The notes: generated by a model from the sequence alone, not told the origin. A DNA stretch of 5,960 nucleotides from Polynucleobacter meluiroseus (GCA_943329505.2 CALQED020000090.1:1-5960); one strand, 5' to 3'. Counted from the stretch's first letter, positions 1 through 4,911 are shown. Translations and numbers: made by a program.

Positions 1-1031
1 CCACGAGGACCCACTTTAGGCATTAACCAGCCCACAATAGGCCTTAACCAATTCGGCATTTTTCTTAAGGGAAGACCACCAGCTGCACGCTCCACATTTT
101 TCATGAAGCCAACTACAGCAGAGTGACGTTTACCGGCCGTTCCCGGTGCGGAGGTGCGAACTTCATCGCCCAAAAGATTTAATAACTCTTCACCGCGCTC
201 ATTGCGTACGATCAGCCATTGCTCGCCTTGTCCACCCATATAGCCAACCGTAATGTCAGACAGCACATTGGTGTAATCAACACAGGTACGGCAGGTTAGA
301 GGAAAGAAGTCATTTGGCAAAGTAGAGAGTGGTAATTGAAGAAAAGGAATCTCTTTCTTCTTGCCATTTTTAAAGCGCACTTCAACGTGGTAATCCGCTC
401 TAAATTCCAGATAGTTAATCTCATCGGGTTCTGAGCTAATGAGCGACAGAAAGTGATGAAAATTCTCGGTAGTGGTGTTATCAGAGCAAGGGGTGCCAAT
501 CACATAAAGCTTTTCTAGACCAAGCTCTTTCTCGAGAGCCCTTAAGGCATAGACTTGGCAGGGGATGCCAATGACTGCCATCTTTTTGTAGCCTTTAGCA
601 ATGGCTGGCTCTAGCAGGGAGAGAAGTGGGGCATATCCCATTCTCATGCCACGGCATTTGGCCATATCAGAGGCCTTATCAATGATGATCGGCAATGGTT
701 TCCAGCGGTCATTGGGATCCTCGGTCATCGTCAGAATGGCATCGACTGCACCCGTTTCGAGAAGACGCTCACCGATGCGAGTAGTAATACCAGTCCATTG
801 TGCACCTGTGCTGGGATTCTTCAATCCAGCCCTGAGCATTTTAGTAAAGGGGCCAAAATGGAGTTCATCAGGACGACCCAAGTCTCTTGCCCTACCATGA
901 ACCTGAGTTTCTAATGCTGGGTAATTAGGCTTAATAAATTGACAAGCCTCACCGCAACGTTTTGGATTATCAGTTCGAGAAATACCACAATCAGTGCAAA
1001 GGCTCCGATAGGGTGCATTAGCAGGGTTCAC
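1..1031 (-). CDS. bciB: BciB-type 3,8-divinyl (proto)chlorophyllide 8-vinyl reductase (3' end beyond window)
   Basis: This gene encodes a ferredoxin-dependent, FAD/[4Fe-4S] flavoprotein of the F420 hydrogenase/dehydrogenase beta-subunit family. BciB members reduce the 8-vinyl group of divinyl chlorophyllide during (bacterio)chlorophyll synthesis. I translated 343 codons. Near the N-terminus LCTDCG and RCGEAC give Cys12, Cys15, Cys26 and Cys30, a likely iron-sulfur ligand set. Further conserved-looking sites are MAKCRGMRMGY (Cys126), GIPCQ (Cys158), GTPCSDN (Cys182) and CRTCVDYTNVLSDITVGYMG (Cys247, Cys250), the last closely resembling cyanobacterial BciB (Slr1923). The start is GTG at 1031, because an in-frame TGA lies five codons upstream and AAAGG sits 5 nt before the GTG. 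The family is about 400 residues long, so roughly 50 C-terminal residues are missing. Plant 7-hydroxymethyl-chlorophyll reductase is homologous, but the puc genes nearby favour the vinyl reductase role. Confidence 0.85.
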   Translation of the reverse strand, partial: MNPANAPYRSLCTDCGISRTDNPKRCGEACQFIKPNYPALETQVHGRARDLGRPDELHFGPFTKMLRAGLKNPSTGAQWTGITTRIGERLLETGAVDAILTMTEDPNDRWKPLPIIIDKASDMAKCRGMRMGYAPLLSLLEPAIAKGYKKMAVIGIPCQVYALRALEKELGLEKLYVIGTPCSDNTTTENFHHFLSLISSEPDEINYLEFRADYHVEVRFKNGKKKEIPFLQLPLSTLPNDFFPLTCRTCVDYTNVLSDITVGYMGGQGEQWLIVRNERGEELLNLLGDEVRTSAPGTAGKRHSAVVGFMKNVERAAGGLPLRKMPNWLRPIVGWLMPKVGPR

Positions 1032-1151
1032 ACAGGCCTTTGATCATTATGATGAATAAGGTATTGGAGTAAAAAGCAAAGCAAACATATTGCATTTATT
1101 ATGACCTGAATATGAAATATTTGCAGACCGATTTGATGAATATGGAGAGTA
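1032..1151. promoter_or_regulatory. Divergent intergenic region between bciB and gpx
   Basis: This 120-bp AT-rich spacer must carry the starts of both flanking transcripts. A weak rightward candidate is TTGCAT (1090-1095) with TGAAAT (1113-1118) at 17-nt spacing. ATCATTATGAT at 1043-1053 is a small 5-1-5 palindrome close to the bciB start. No TGT-N12-ACA motif is present, unlike upstream of pucB and hemA. No individual promoter here is convincing. Confidence 0.3.
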
Positions 1152-1154
1152 ATG

Positions 1155-1628
1155 ATGTTGCCGAATATCCCCCTAAAAAGAATTGATGGATCCGCAGAAA
1201 ATTTGCAAGATTACGCTGGGAAGGTGCTCTTGATTGTGAATGTCGCGAGTCATTGCGGATTTACTTCTCAATACCGTGATTTACAAAATCTTTACACCGC
1301 AAATCAAGCCAAAGGCCTTGAGATACTGGGCTTCCCATGTAATCAGTTTGGCGCCCAGGAGCCAGGTACAGCAGGTGAGATTGCCAATTTTTGCAGTAGT
1401 AAATTTGGCGTTACGTTTCCAATGTTTGAAAAAATTGAGGTGAATGGCGACGGTACTCATCCCTTGTATACCTATTTAAAGGAACAGGCGCCTGGAATTT
1501 TGGGAACCACCGGAATTAAGTGGAATTTCACTAAATTTCTGGTTAGTAAGGATGGCCAATCCATCACACGACTTGCATCTGCAGACGGCGCAAGCAAGAT
1601 GGAAGAAGTCATTCAAAAACTACTCTAG
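1155..1628 (+). CDS. gpx: Glutathione peroxidase family peroxidase (2-Cys, thioredoxin-type)
   Basis: This is a cytoplasmic thiol peroxidase with a thioredoxin fold that reduces H2O2 and lipid or organic hydroperoxides. The family signatures are all present: VASHCGFTSQY with peroxidatic Cys34 (Cys in place of selenocysteine), FPCNQFGAQEPG with catalytic Gln68, and KWNFTKFLV with Trp123-Asn124, completing the Cys/Gln/Trp/Asn tetrad. Cys80 in IANFCSSKFG sits where the resolving cysteine of thioredoxin-dependent members lies. Thioredoxin is therefore the probable electron donor despite the family name (inference). The length of 157 residues is normal, and no signal peptide is visible. Two adjacent ATGs occur at 1152 and 1155; GGAG at 1144-1147 is 4 nt from the first and 7 nt from the second, so I chose the second. 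The gene stands alone, with convergent neighbours downstream. It could help against photo-oxidative stress, but nothing in the sequence ties it to phototrophy. Confidence 0.92.
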   Translation: MLPNIPLKRIDGSAENLQDYAGKVLLIVNVASHCGFTSQYRDLQNLYTANQAKGLEILGFPCNQFGAQEPGTAGEIANFCSSKFGVTFPMFEKIEVNGDGTHPLYTYLKEQAPGILGTTGIKWNFTKFLVSKDGQSITRLASADGASKMEEVIQKLL

Positions 1629-1668
1629 ATGAGATGCCATCTAGAGAGCTAATTATTTCTTTTTCTTT
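1623..1668 (+). terminator. Probable intrinsic terminator of gpx
   Basis: CTCTAGATG (1623-1631) and CATCTAGAG (1638-1646) form a perfect 9-bp stem with a 6-nt loop, overlapping the gpx stop codon. A T-rich stretch follows, but only from about 1653, so the T tract is not directly against the stem. It overlaps the 3' end of the convergent small gene, so the stem may also limit collision of the two transcripts. Confidence 0.55.
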
Positions 1669-1808
1669 TGATCGGAATCCAGCCATTCGTTGACATCTGG
1701 GAAGGCATCTTGAACTTCCCCCATAAATTCGCGAACCATGTAATACAGGCCGGCAATTAATAGGCAAAAAACAAAGATGGAGAGAAGGAGTAATGTAGTG
1801 TTACTCAT
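1653..1808 (-). CDS. Small single-span membrane protein, last gene of the pucBAC operon (unknown function)
   Basis: This is a 51-residue protein that I do not recognise. A hydrophobic segment at about residues 5-25 looks like one membrane helix. It is followed by an acidic, partly amphipathic stretch (EFMGEVQDAFPDVNEWLDSD) and a C-terminal KKKK. Its ATG overlaps the TGA of the upstream gene (ATGA, 1805-1808), and there is no clear Shine-Dalgarno sequence, so translation is probably coupled. The 4-bp overlap and the absence of any frame-breaking stop support a real gene. Size and topology resemble small accessory subunits of antenna complexes, but there is no sequence match to any I know, so a role in LH2 is only inferred from operon position. 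Confidence 0.7.
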   Translation of the reverse strand: MSNTTLLLLSIFVFCLLIAGLYYMVREFMGEVQDAFPDVNEWLDSDQKKKK

Positions 1809-1987
1809 TTTTTACGATTCAACAATGCTGATAATTTGAAATAAATCCCAAAACAAAATATGGATGGCACCCAAAGTGCTGTAAAGATCGACTGTTCACG
1901 ATCCTCCACTACAAACCATAAATAGGCAGAGGTAAAGAAAGAAATCACCACCGCCATGAGAATGAAGTAATCTGATTTTTTAAACAT
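1805..1987 (-). CDS. Small two-span membrane protein downstream of pucC (unknown function)
   Basis: This is a 60-residue protein with two predicted membrane helices at about residues 7-27 and 35-55. A short charged loop (EDREQ) joins them, and the C-terminus is basic (NRKK). I do not recognise a family. The start is ATG at 1987: AAGGAG lies 5 nt upstream, whereas a GTG at 1993 would sit on top of that ribosome site. The upstream gene ends 2 nt before this start, and the downstream gene overlaps the stop by 4 bp, so it is the middle of a tightly packed trio. A membrane role linked to LH2 assembly is possible by context only. Confidence 0.75.
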   Translation of the reverse strand: MFKKSDYFILMAVVISFFTSAYLWFVVEDREQSIFTALWVPSIFCFGIYFKLSALLNRKK

Positions 1988-1989
1988 AC

Positions 1990-2226
1990 TCACTCCTTCA
2001 CTTCGTTATTAAAATAATCCCCAATTCCGTAGCCAATTGCACTCAGAAGGCACCCAATGATAGCGCAGCCACCCAATACGCGAATGCCCGAAGAAATACC
2101 AAAAGAAAATAGATCCACAGAAATGAAGTCCCACAGACTCAAGGTAATCAAAATAAAACTAATGGAGCTAATGAAAAAGCCAAAAATAATCAGAATTTTT
2201 TCGGCTAATTTCGGAAAGGTAGTCAA
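1990..2226 (-). CDS. Small two-span membrane protein directly after pucC (unknown function, TTG start)
   Basis: This is a 78-residue hydrophobic protein with likely helices at about 10-31 and 47-70, the second rich in Gly and small residues (VLGGCAIIGCLLSAIGYGIG), and an acidic C-terminus. I do not recognise its family. It begins at the TTG immediately after the TAG of pucC and in the same reading frame. No ATG lies near the N-terminus and no good Shine-Dalgarno sequence is visible, so it is probably translated by reinitiation from pucC. Readthrough of the TAG to give a PucC extension is a less likely alternative. Rhodobacter puc operons also carry small genes after pucC (pucD, pucE), but I see no clear similarity to them. 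Confidence 0.7.
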   Translation of the reverse strand: MTTFPKLAEKILIIFGFFISSISFILITLSLWDFISVDLFSFGISSGIRVLGGCAIIGCLLSAIGYGIGDYFNNEVKE

Positions 2227-3639
2227 CTAGGCCACCGATTCTACTGGCTTAGCTGGCCATATAAAATTGGTCATTGCTGCAATGGTGATACATAGCAAGA
2301 TGATTTCTAAGAGATAGACGCCACAATAACCCGTTGCTGGATTGTTGAGATCTGCGCCAAAATAATTTCTGGAGGCCATGCCGGCCAGAATATCCCGAAA
2401 TACACCCCCAACACCAATGGCGATACCTGCAGCAGTAGCTTGTACTGCACCCCATGCACCGAGCGCTAAACCACTTTGATTTTCTGGTGCGTATCTCATA
2501 GTGGCAGTTAAGGTTCCATGACTAAATAGCCCGTTTCCAAATCCAATCAACAGGACACCCACAATAAAAATGAGTGTGCTATTCAAGGGCGCAGCTATGA
2601 TCACCAGCATGAATGCAGGGATACCAATTTTGGCGCCATTGCTAGCCATCTTAAAAGGGTCGTAACCAGCACTTAATACTTTGGAAGCAATGCTAAAGCC
2701 AAATAAACAACCAATAGCTAAAGTCGCGGTTAGTACAGTAGTGGCGCTGACGCTCATATTTAATAATTCACCACCATAAGGCTCTAGCAAAACATCATTC
2801 ATGCTAAATGCCATAGTGCCAAAACCGACTGCAATTAAGCGACGAATTGCTTGGCCACCTTCTTTAAAGGTTTCCCAAGATTCTTTAAAGTTTTGCTCTC
2901 TAGCTACGAGGGCTCTTGCGCGTGCTTCTTCGCGACTTTCCTGCTTCCAGAGTGCAATTGCATTTAATACGATGGTGACCACGGCGCTACCTTGAATCAC
3001 TTGTATTAAGCGTCCAGGACTGTACTCTTCTAATAACTGACCAAAAATCAGAGCGCTACCAATCATGCCGATGAGGAGCATTACAAACATCAGGCCAACA
3101 ATGTTCGGTTGGGCTTTAGGGGGTGCAAGATCGCACGCTAAAGCCAGACCTACAGTTTGGGTCGTGTGAATACCGGCACCAACAAATAGAAATGACAGGC
3201 CAGCAGCTGCTAGCCCAATCCATGCCGGTGCTTCGCTAGCATTACCTGCGCCAGCTAACACTAGTAAAGCAAAAGGCATGATGGCTAATCCACCAAATTG
3301 GACCATTGTGCCCATCCAAATATAGGGAACACGACGCCAACCTAGCGCAGATTTATGGGTATCTGAGCGAAAACCAATTAACGCTCTAATCGGGGCAAAA
3401 ATAATAGGCAAGGAAACCATAATCGAGACTAGCGATGCCGGTACCTTTAACTCAACAATCATCACACGATTGAGGGTTCCAACCAGCAGGACCAAGGCCA
3501 TGCCAACCGATACTTGAAATAGAGAGAGTCTTAGTAGTCTACCTAGGGGTAATTCAGCGGACGCGGCATCTGCAAAAGGTAAAAATCGAGGACCTAAGCT
3601 CGCCCAAGTGCTGATTAATTTTTGACTAAAACGATTCAT
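2227..3639 (-). CDS. pucC: PucC, LH2 antenna assembly protein (BCD family of the major facilitator superfamily)
   Basis: This is a 470-residue polytopic inner-membrane protein, a normal length for PucC/LhaA/Bch2. The family is required for assembly of light-harvesting complexes and is thought to handle bacteriochlorophyll or the antenna polypeptides. Diagnostic motifs are GTLNRVMIVEL (54-64), the segment after residue 85 (RALIGFRSDTHKSALGWRR) and VPYIWMG (104-110). Many hydrophobic segments follow, consistent with the twelve helices of the family, with a charged loop (ESREEARARALVAREQ) near the middle. I assign pucC rather than lhaA because it follows pucBA directly, as in Rhodobacter puc operons. 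There is no clear Shine-Dalgarno sequence before the ATG, and a strong terminator stands upstream. Both suggest PucC is made at much lower levels than the antenna chains. Confidence 0.93.
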   Translation of the reverse strand: MNRFSQKLISTWASLGPRFLPFADAASAELPLGRLLRLSLFQVSVGMALVLLVGTLNRVMIVELKVPASLVSIMVSLPIIFAPIRALIGFRSDTHKSALGWRRVPYIWMGTMVQFGGLAIMPFALLVLAGAGNASEAPAWIGLAAAGLSFLFVGAGIHTTQTVGLALACDLAPPKAQPNIVGLMFVMLLIGMIGSALIFGQLLEEYSPGRLIQVIQGSAVVTIVLNAIALWKQESREEARARALVAREQNFKESWETFKEGGQAIRRLIAVGFGTMAFSMNDVLLEPYGGELLNMSVSATTVLTATLAIGCLFGFSIASKVLSAGYDPFKMASNGAKIGIPAFMLVIIAAPLNSTLIFIVGVLLIGFGNGLFSHGTLTATMRYAPENQSGLALGAWGAVQATAAGIAIGVGGVFRDILAGMASRNYFGADLNNPATGYCGVYLLEIILLCITIAAMTNFIWPAKPVESVA

Positions 3640-3669
3640 GTAAAACTGAGTTTAACTGACGAATACACG

Positions 3670-3710
3670 AAACAAAAAAATAAGACCCAGATCTAATGAT
3701 CTAGGTCTTA
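3670..3710 (-). terminator. Intrinsic terminator or attenuator between pucA and pucC
   Basis: Bases 3681-3693 (TAAGACCCAGATC) and 3698-3710 (GATCTAGGTCTTA) pair over 13 positions with one mismatch around a TAAT loop. On the minus strand the stem is followed by TTTTTTTGTTT (3670-3680), a textbook rho-independent terminator. It lies 16 nt after the pucA stop and 30 nt before pucC. It probably ends most pucBA transcripts and lets a minority read through to pucC and the small genes. Confidence 0.88.
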
Positions 3711-3726
3711 TGAGACAAAGTAAAAC

Positions 3727-3930
3727 TTATTTTTGTGCTGATGGTGCCGTTGGTGCTGCTGCAACAGCGCCAGCTTTAGTAGATTTACCACCCTCTAAAA
3801 AAGCCTTCACCCAAGTTGTGTTATTGAGTAGTGCTAAATGTACTGAAAAAGAACCAACTGCTACTGCACCCAAAAACAATGGAATGCCAACGGTTGGTCT
3901 TACTACTGTCCACATTTTTCCGTAGATCAT
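3727..3930 (-). CDS. pucA: LH2 (peripheral) light-harvesting complex alpha chain
   Basis: This is a 67-residue antenna polypeptide with one membrane helix (about 14-36) that binds bacteriochlorophyll a and carotenoid with PucB in ring-shaped LH2. GKMWTVVRPTVGIP (4-17) and VHLALLNNTTW (30-40) match LH2 alpha chains and not LH1 (PufA). His31 is the expected ligand of the alpha B850 bacteriochlorophyll. It aligns without gaps to the R. acidophilus alpha chain through Gly48. Residues 44-45 are Phe-Leu, as in B800-820 complexes, instead of Tyr-Trp. Residues 49-67 form an Ala/Pro-rich tail like that of Rubrivivax LH2 alpha. AAGGAG lies 6 nt before the ATG, and the gene starts 15 nt after the pucB stop. 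Confidence 0.96.
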   Translation of the reverse strand: MIYGKMWTVVRPTVGIPLFLGAVAVGSFSVHLALLNNTTWVKAFLEGGKSTKAGAVAAAPTAPSAQK

Positions 3931-3945
3931 CTCAAGCTCCTTAAA

Positions 3946-4089
3946 TTACTTCAACCAAGGTGAATAGATATAAGCAAGCAAGTGGGCGAGTGCTGCAATC
4001 ATCCCAAAAAATTGCGTACCTTGAATGAGGTTGCGATGTAACTCTTCCGCCTCCTCAACACTCAGACCTGTAAGAGTGTTATTTGTCAT
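3946..4089 (-). CDS. pucB: LH2 (peripheral) light-harvesting complex beta chain
   Basis: This 47-residue protein is the partner of PucA in LH2. The N-terminal part carries SVEEAEELHRNLIQGT (10-25), the cytoplasmic segment with the conserved ELH. The membrane helix ends in AHLLAYIYSPWLK, where His36 corresponds to the B850 ligand (beta His30 in R. acidophilus) and His18 to beta His12. Gln26 stands where R. acidophilus has Arg20, a residue that contacts B800. The ribosome site GAGGAAG lies 6 nt before the ATG. As the first gene of the puc operon it has a leader of up to about 120 nt, including a small possible hairpin (TCGTG 4118-4122 with CACGA 4131-4135). Confidence 0.96.
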   Translation of the reverse strand: MTNNTLTGLSVEEAEELHRNLIQGTQFFGMIAALAHLLAYIYSPWLK

Positions 4090-4183
4090 AGCTTTCTTCC
4101 TCTCAAATCTAACTGCGTCGTGCTAACCCACACGAGGGCACTTAATTAACCTTCTTTACTACAAGGTGAATTTAGTACGAATG

Positions 4184-4201
4184 TGTAAAAAAATCTATAC
4201 A
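4184..4201. promoter_or_regulatory. Candidate PpsR/CrtJ operator upstream of pucB
   Basis: TGTA-N10-TACA at 4184-4201 fits the TGT-N12-ACA pattern bound by PpsR/CrtJ, the oxygen- and light-responsive repressor of photosynthesis genes in many purple bacteria. It lies 95 bp before pucB, in the spacer shared with the divergent small genes. The motif is short, so a match in any 6 kb is unremarkable. Its position before pucB and the second copy before hemA give it weight. Confidence 0.5.
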
Positions 4202-4219
4202 GTTTTGTAAGGAATTTCC

Positions 4220-4248
4220 CTTATAGGCCAATGTATTGCAGTGCAATA
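4220..4248 (-). promoter_or_regulatory. Candidate pucB promoter with palindromic element at the -35 position
   Basis: On the minus strand TATAAG (4220-4225) matches five of six bases of a -10 box. The upstream region contains no good -35 box but has a perfect palindrome, TATTGCA-G-TGCAATA (4234-4248), centred about 19 bp upstream of it. A poor -35 replaced by a dyad is typical of a regulated promoter, with an activator or repressor bound there. A start near 4213 would place the PpsR-like site (4184-4201) just downstream. A competing -35, TTTACA (4184-4189), has no good -10 partner. Confidence 0.35.
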
Positions 4249-4337
4249 TAACTTGTCCGCAACTGTGATTTTTAAAGAGTCTAGAGGCATATGCAAGATA
4301 GAATAAAGTTCATCCAATGTCTGATTTGGGGTCTGAA

Positions 4338-4550
4338 ATGAGCAAACCGGTTGAGCGCTTTGGCACGCTCAAAATACTATTCGAGATCGCCTGTGCTGCA
4401 GGGGGCTTTGGAATGGGCCTTTTGTTTGCCAAGCAGCTTGATTTAGGCAGCGTCCCTGCGGTCTTTATGGGTCTCATGGGGGCGATTTTCACCTTTATTC
4501 TTGCCCAGGGCCTGACCAGCTTCATTTTTCGTATACTGAGACGAGATTAA
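4338..4550 (+). CDS. Small two-span membrane protein divergent from pucBA (unknown function)
   Basis: This is a 70-residue protein with two predicted helices at about 13-31 (glycine-rich, AAGGFGMGLLF) and 38-60 (VPAVFMGLMGAIFTFILAQG), and a basic C-terminus (FRILRRD). I do not recognise a family. An in-frame ATG at 4317 would add seven residues but has no ribosome site. The ATG at 4338 has a purine-rich GGGG 6 nt upstream, so I prefer it. It shares the 248-bp spacer with pucB and is followed after 37 bp by another small membrane-protein gene, so the two may be co-transcribed. A link to phototrophy is possible through the shared regulatory spacer but not shown. Confidence 0.68.
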   Translation: MSKPVERFGTLKILFEIACAAGGFGMGLLFAKQLDLGSVPAVFMGLMGAIFTFILAQGLTSFIFRILRRD

Positions 4551-4587
4551 TTTGGGGCTCAGCCTCTTTGGTAATAAGGAATAGGTC

Positions 4588-4827
4588 ATGAATAAGCAAT
4601 CTGAATCAAGCGCAGTAGACACAAAATTCAAAAGAACCATGCTTTGGCTCAAATTTGCCATTGTTGTCTTTCCAATAGCCTTGCTTGGCCAGATCTGGAT
4701 TCTTTATCAAGAGTATTCCTTCACCAATCTACTGTTTGTCTTGATTACCGCCTTTGCCTTGTATTCGACCATCAATTCATACAAAAAATTTAAGGCCTAC
4801 GAGGCTGCTACTAAGAACCAGCAATAA
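4588..4827 (+). CDS. Small two-span membrane protein upstream of hemA (unknown function)
   Basis: This is a 79-residue protein. A polar N-terminus with a basic stretch (KFKR) precedes two hydrophobic segments at about 19-41 and 47-64, and the tail is basic and polar (SYKKFKAYEAATKNQQ). No family is recognised. AAGGA at 4576-4580 lies 7 nt before the ATG, a good ribosome site. It follows the preceding small gene in the same direction. The 138-bp gap to hemA contains a strong promoter candidate, so hemA is probably a separate transcript. Confidence 0.75.
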   Translation: MNKQSESSAVDTKFKRTMLWLKFAIVVFPIALLGQIWILYQEYSFTNLLFVLITAFALYSTINSYKKFKAYEAATKNQQ

Positions 4828-4870
4828 GCAGGATATGTGGGTTTACCCTAGGTAGGAAAGCTTAAATAGG

Positions 4871-4911
4871 TGTCAATCTTGATTGACATATTGTGAATCA
4901 AGAGGAAGAAT
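4871..4911 (+). promoter_or_regulatory. Candidate hemA promoter overlapped by a PpsR/CrtJ-type palindrome
   Basis: TGTCAATC-TT-GATTGACA (4871-4888) is a perfect 8-2-8 palindrome that also satisfies TGT-N12-ACA. Its right half contains a consensus -35 box, TTGACA (4883-4888). At 17-nt spacing follows AAGAAT (4906-4911), four of six matches to a -10 box. A protein bound to the palindrome would cover the -35 box, the usual geometry of repression. TCTTGATT (4877-4884) is also repeated inverted as AATCAAGA (4896-4903), giving a second overlapping dyad. PpsR control of hemA is known in Rhodobacter; its application here is inference. Confidence 0.5.

Noticed and set aside
601..900. Open frame of 99 codons on the plus strand
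   Set aside because: It lies wholly antisense to bciB, whose frame shows clear family motifs. The peptide is low in hydrophobic order and rich in Arg/Ser, and there is no ribosome site.
1990..2226. pucC truncated by a nonsense mutation, with the rest as its C-terminus
   Set aside because: At 470 residues PucC is already of normal length with all family motifs, so the following frame is not needed to complete it.
3710..3925. Plus-strand frame of 71 codons with Ala-rich start
   Set aside because: It is the mirror of pucA, which is certain from His31 and the LH2 signature, and it begins inside the terminator stem.
3727..4089. Assignment of the antenna genes as LH1 (pufBA)
   Set aside because: The alpha chain has the WTVV.P..GIP and VHLA..NNTTW pattern of LH2, not the WRIWQLFDPR pattern of PufA. 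No pufL/pufM follows, and the next gene is pucC-like.
4211..4222. Near-palindrome GGAATTTCCC as an operator
   Set aside because: The symmetry is short and imperfect and coincides with the spacer of a candidate promoter without a known binding pattern.
4310..4661. Minus-strand frames of about 71-72 codons
   Set aside because: They are antisense to the two small membrane-protein genes, which have the better start contexts (a clear ribosome site in the second case) and coherent hydrophobic helices.
4880..4901. FNR-type box at TTGAT ... ATCAA upstream of hemA
   Set aside because: The half-sites are present, but the gap is 12 bases rather than four, so it does not fit FNR. The TGT-N12-ACA palindrome explains the same bases better.
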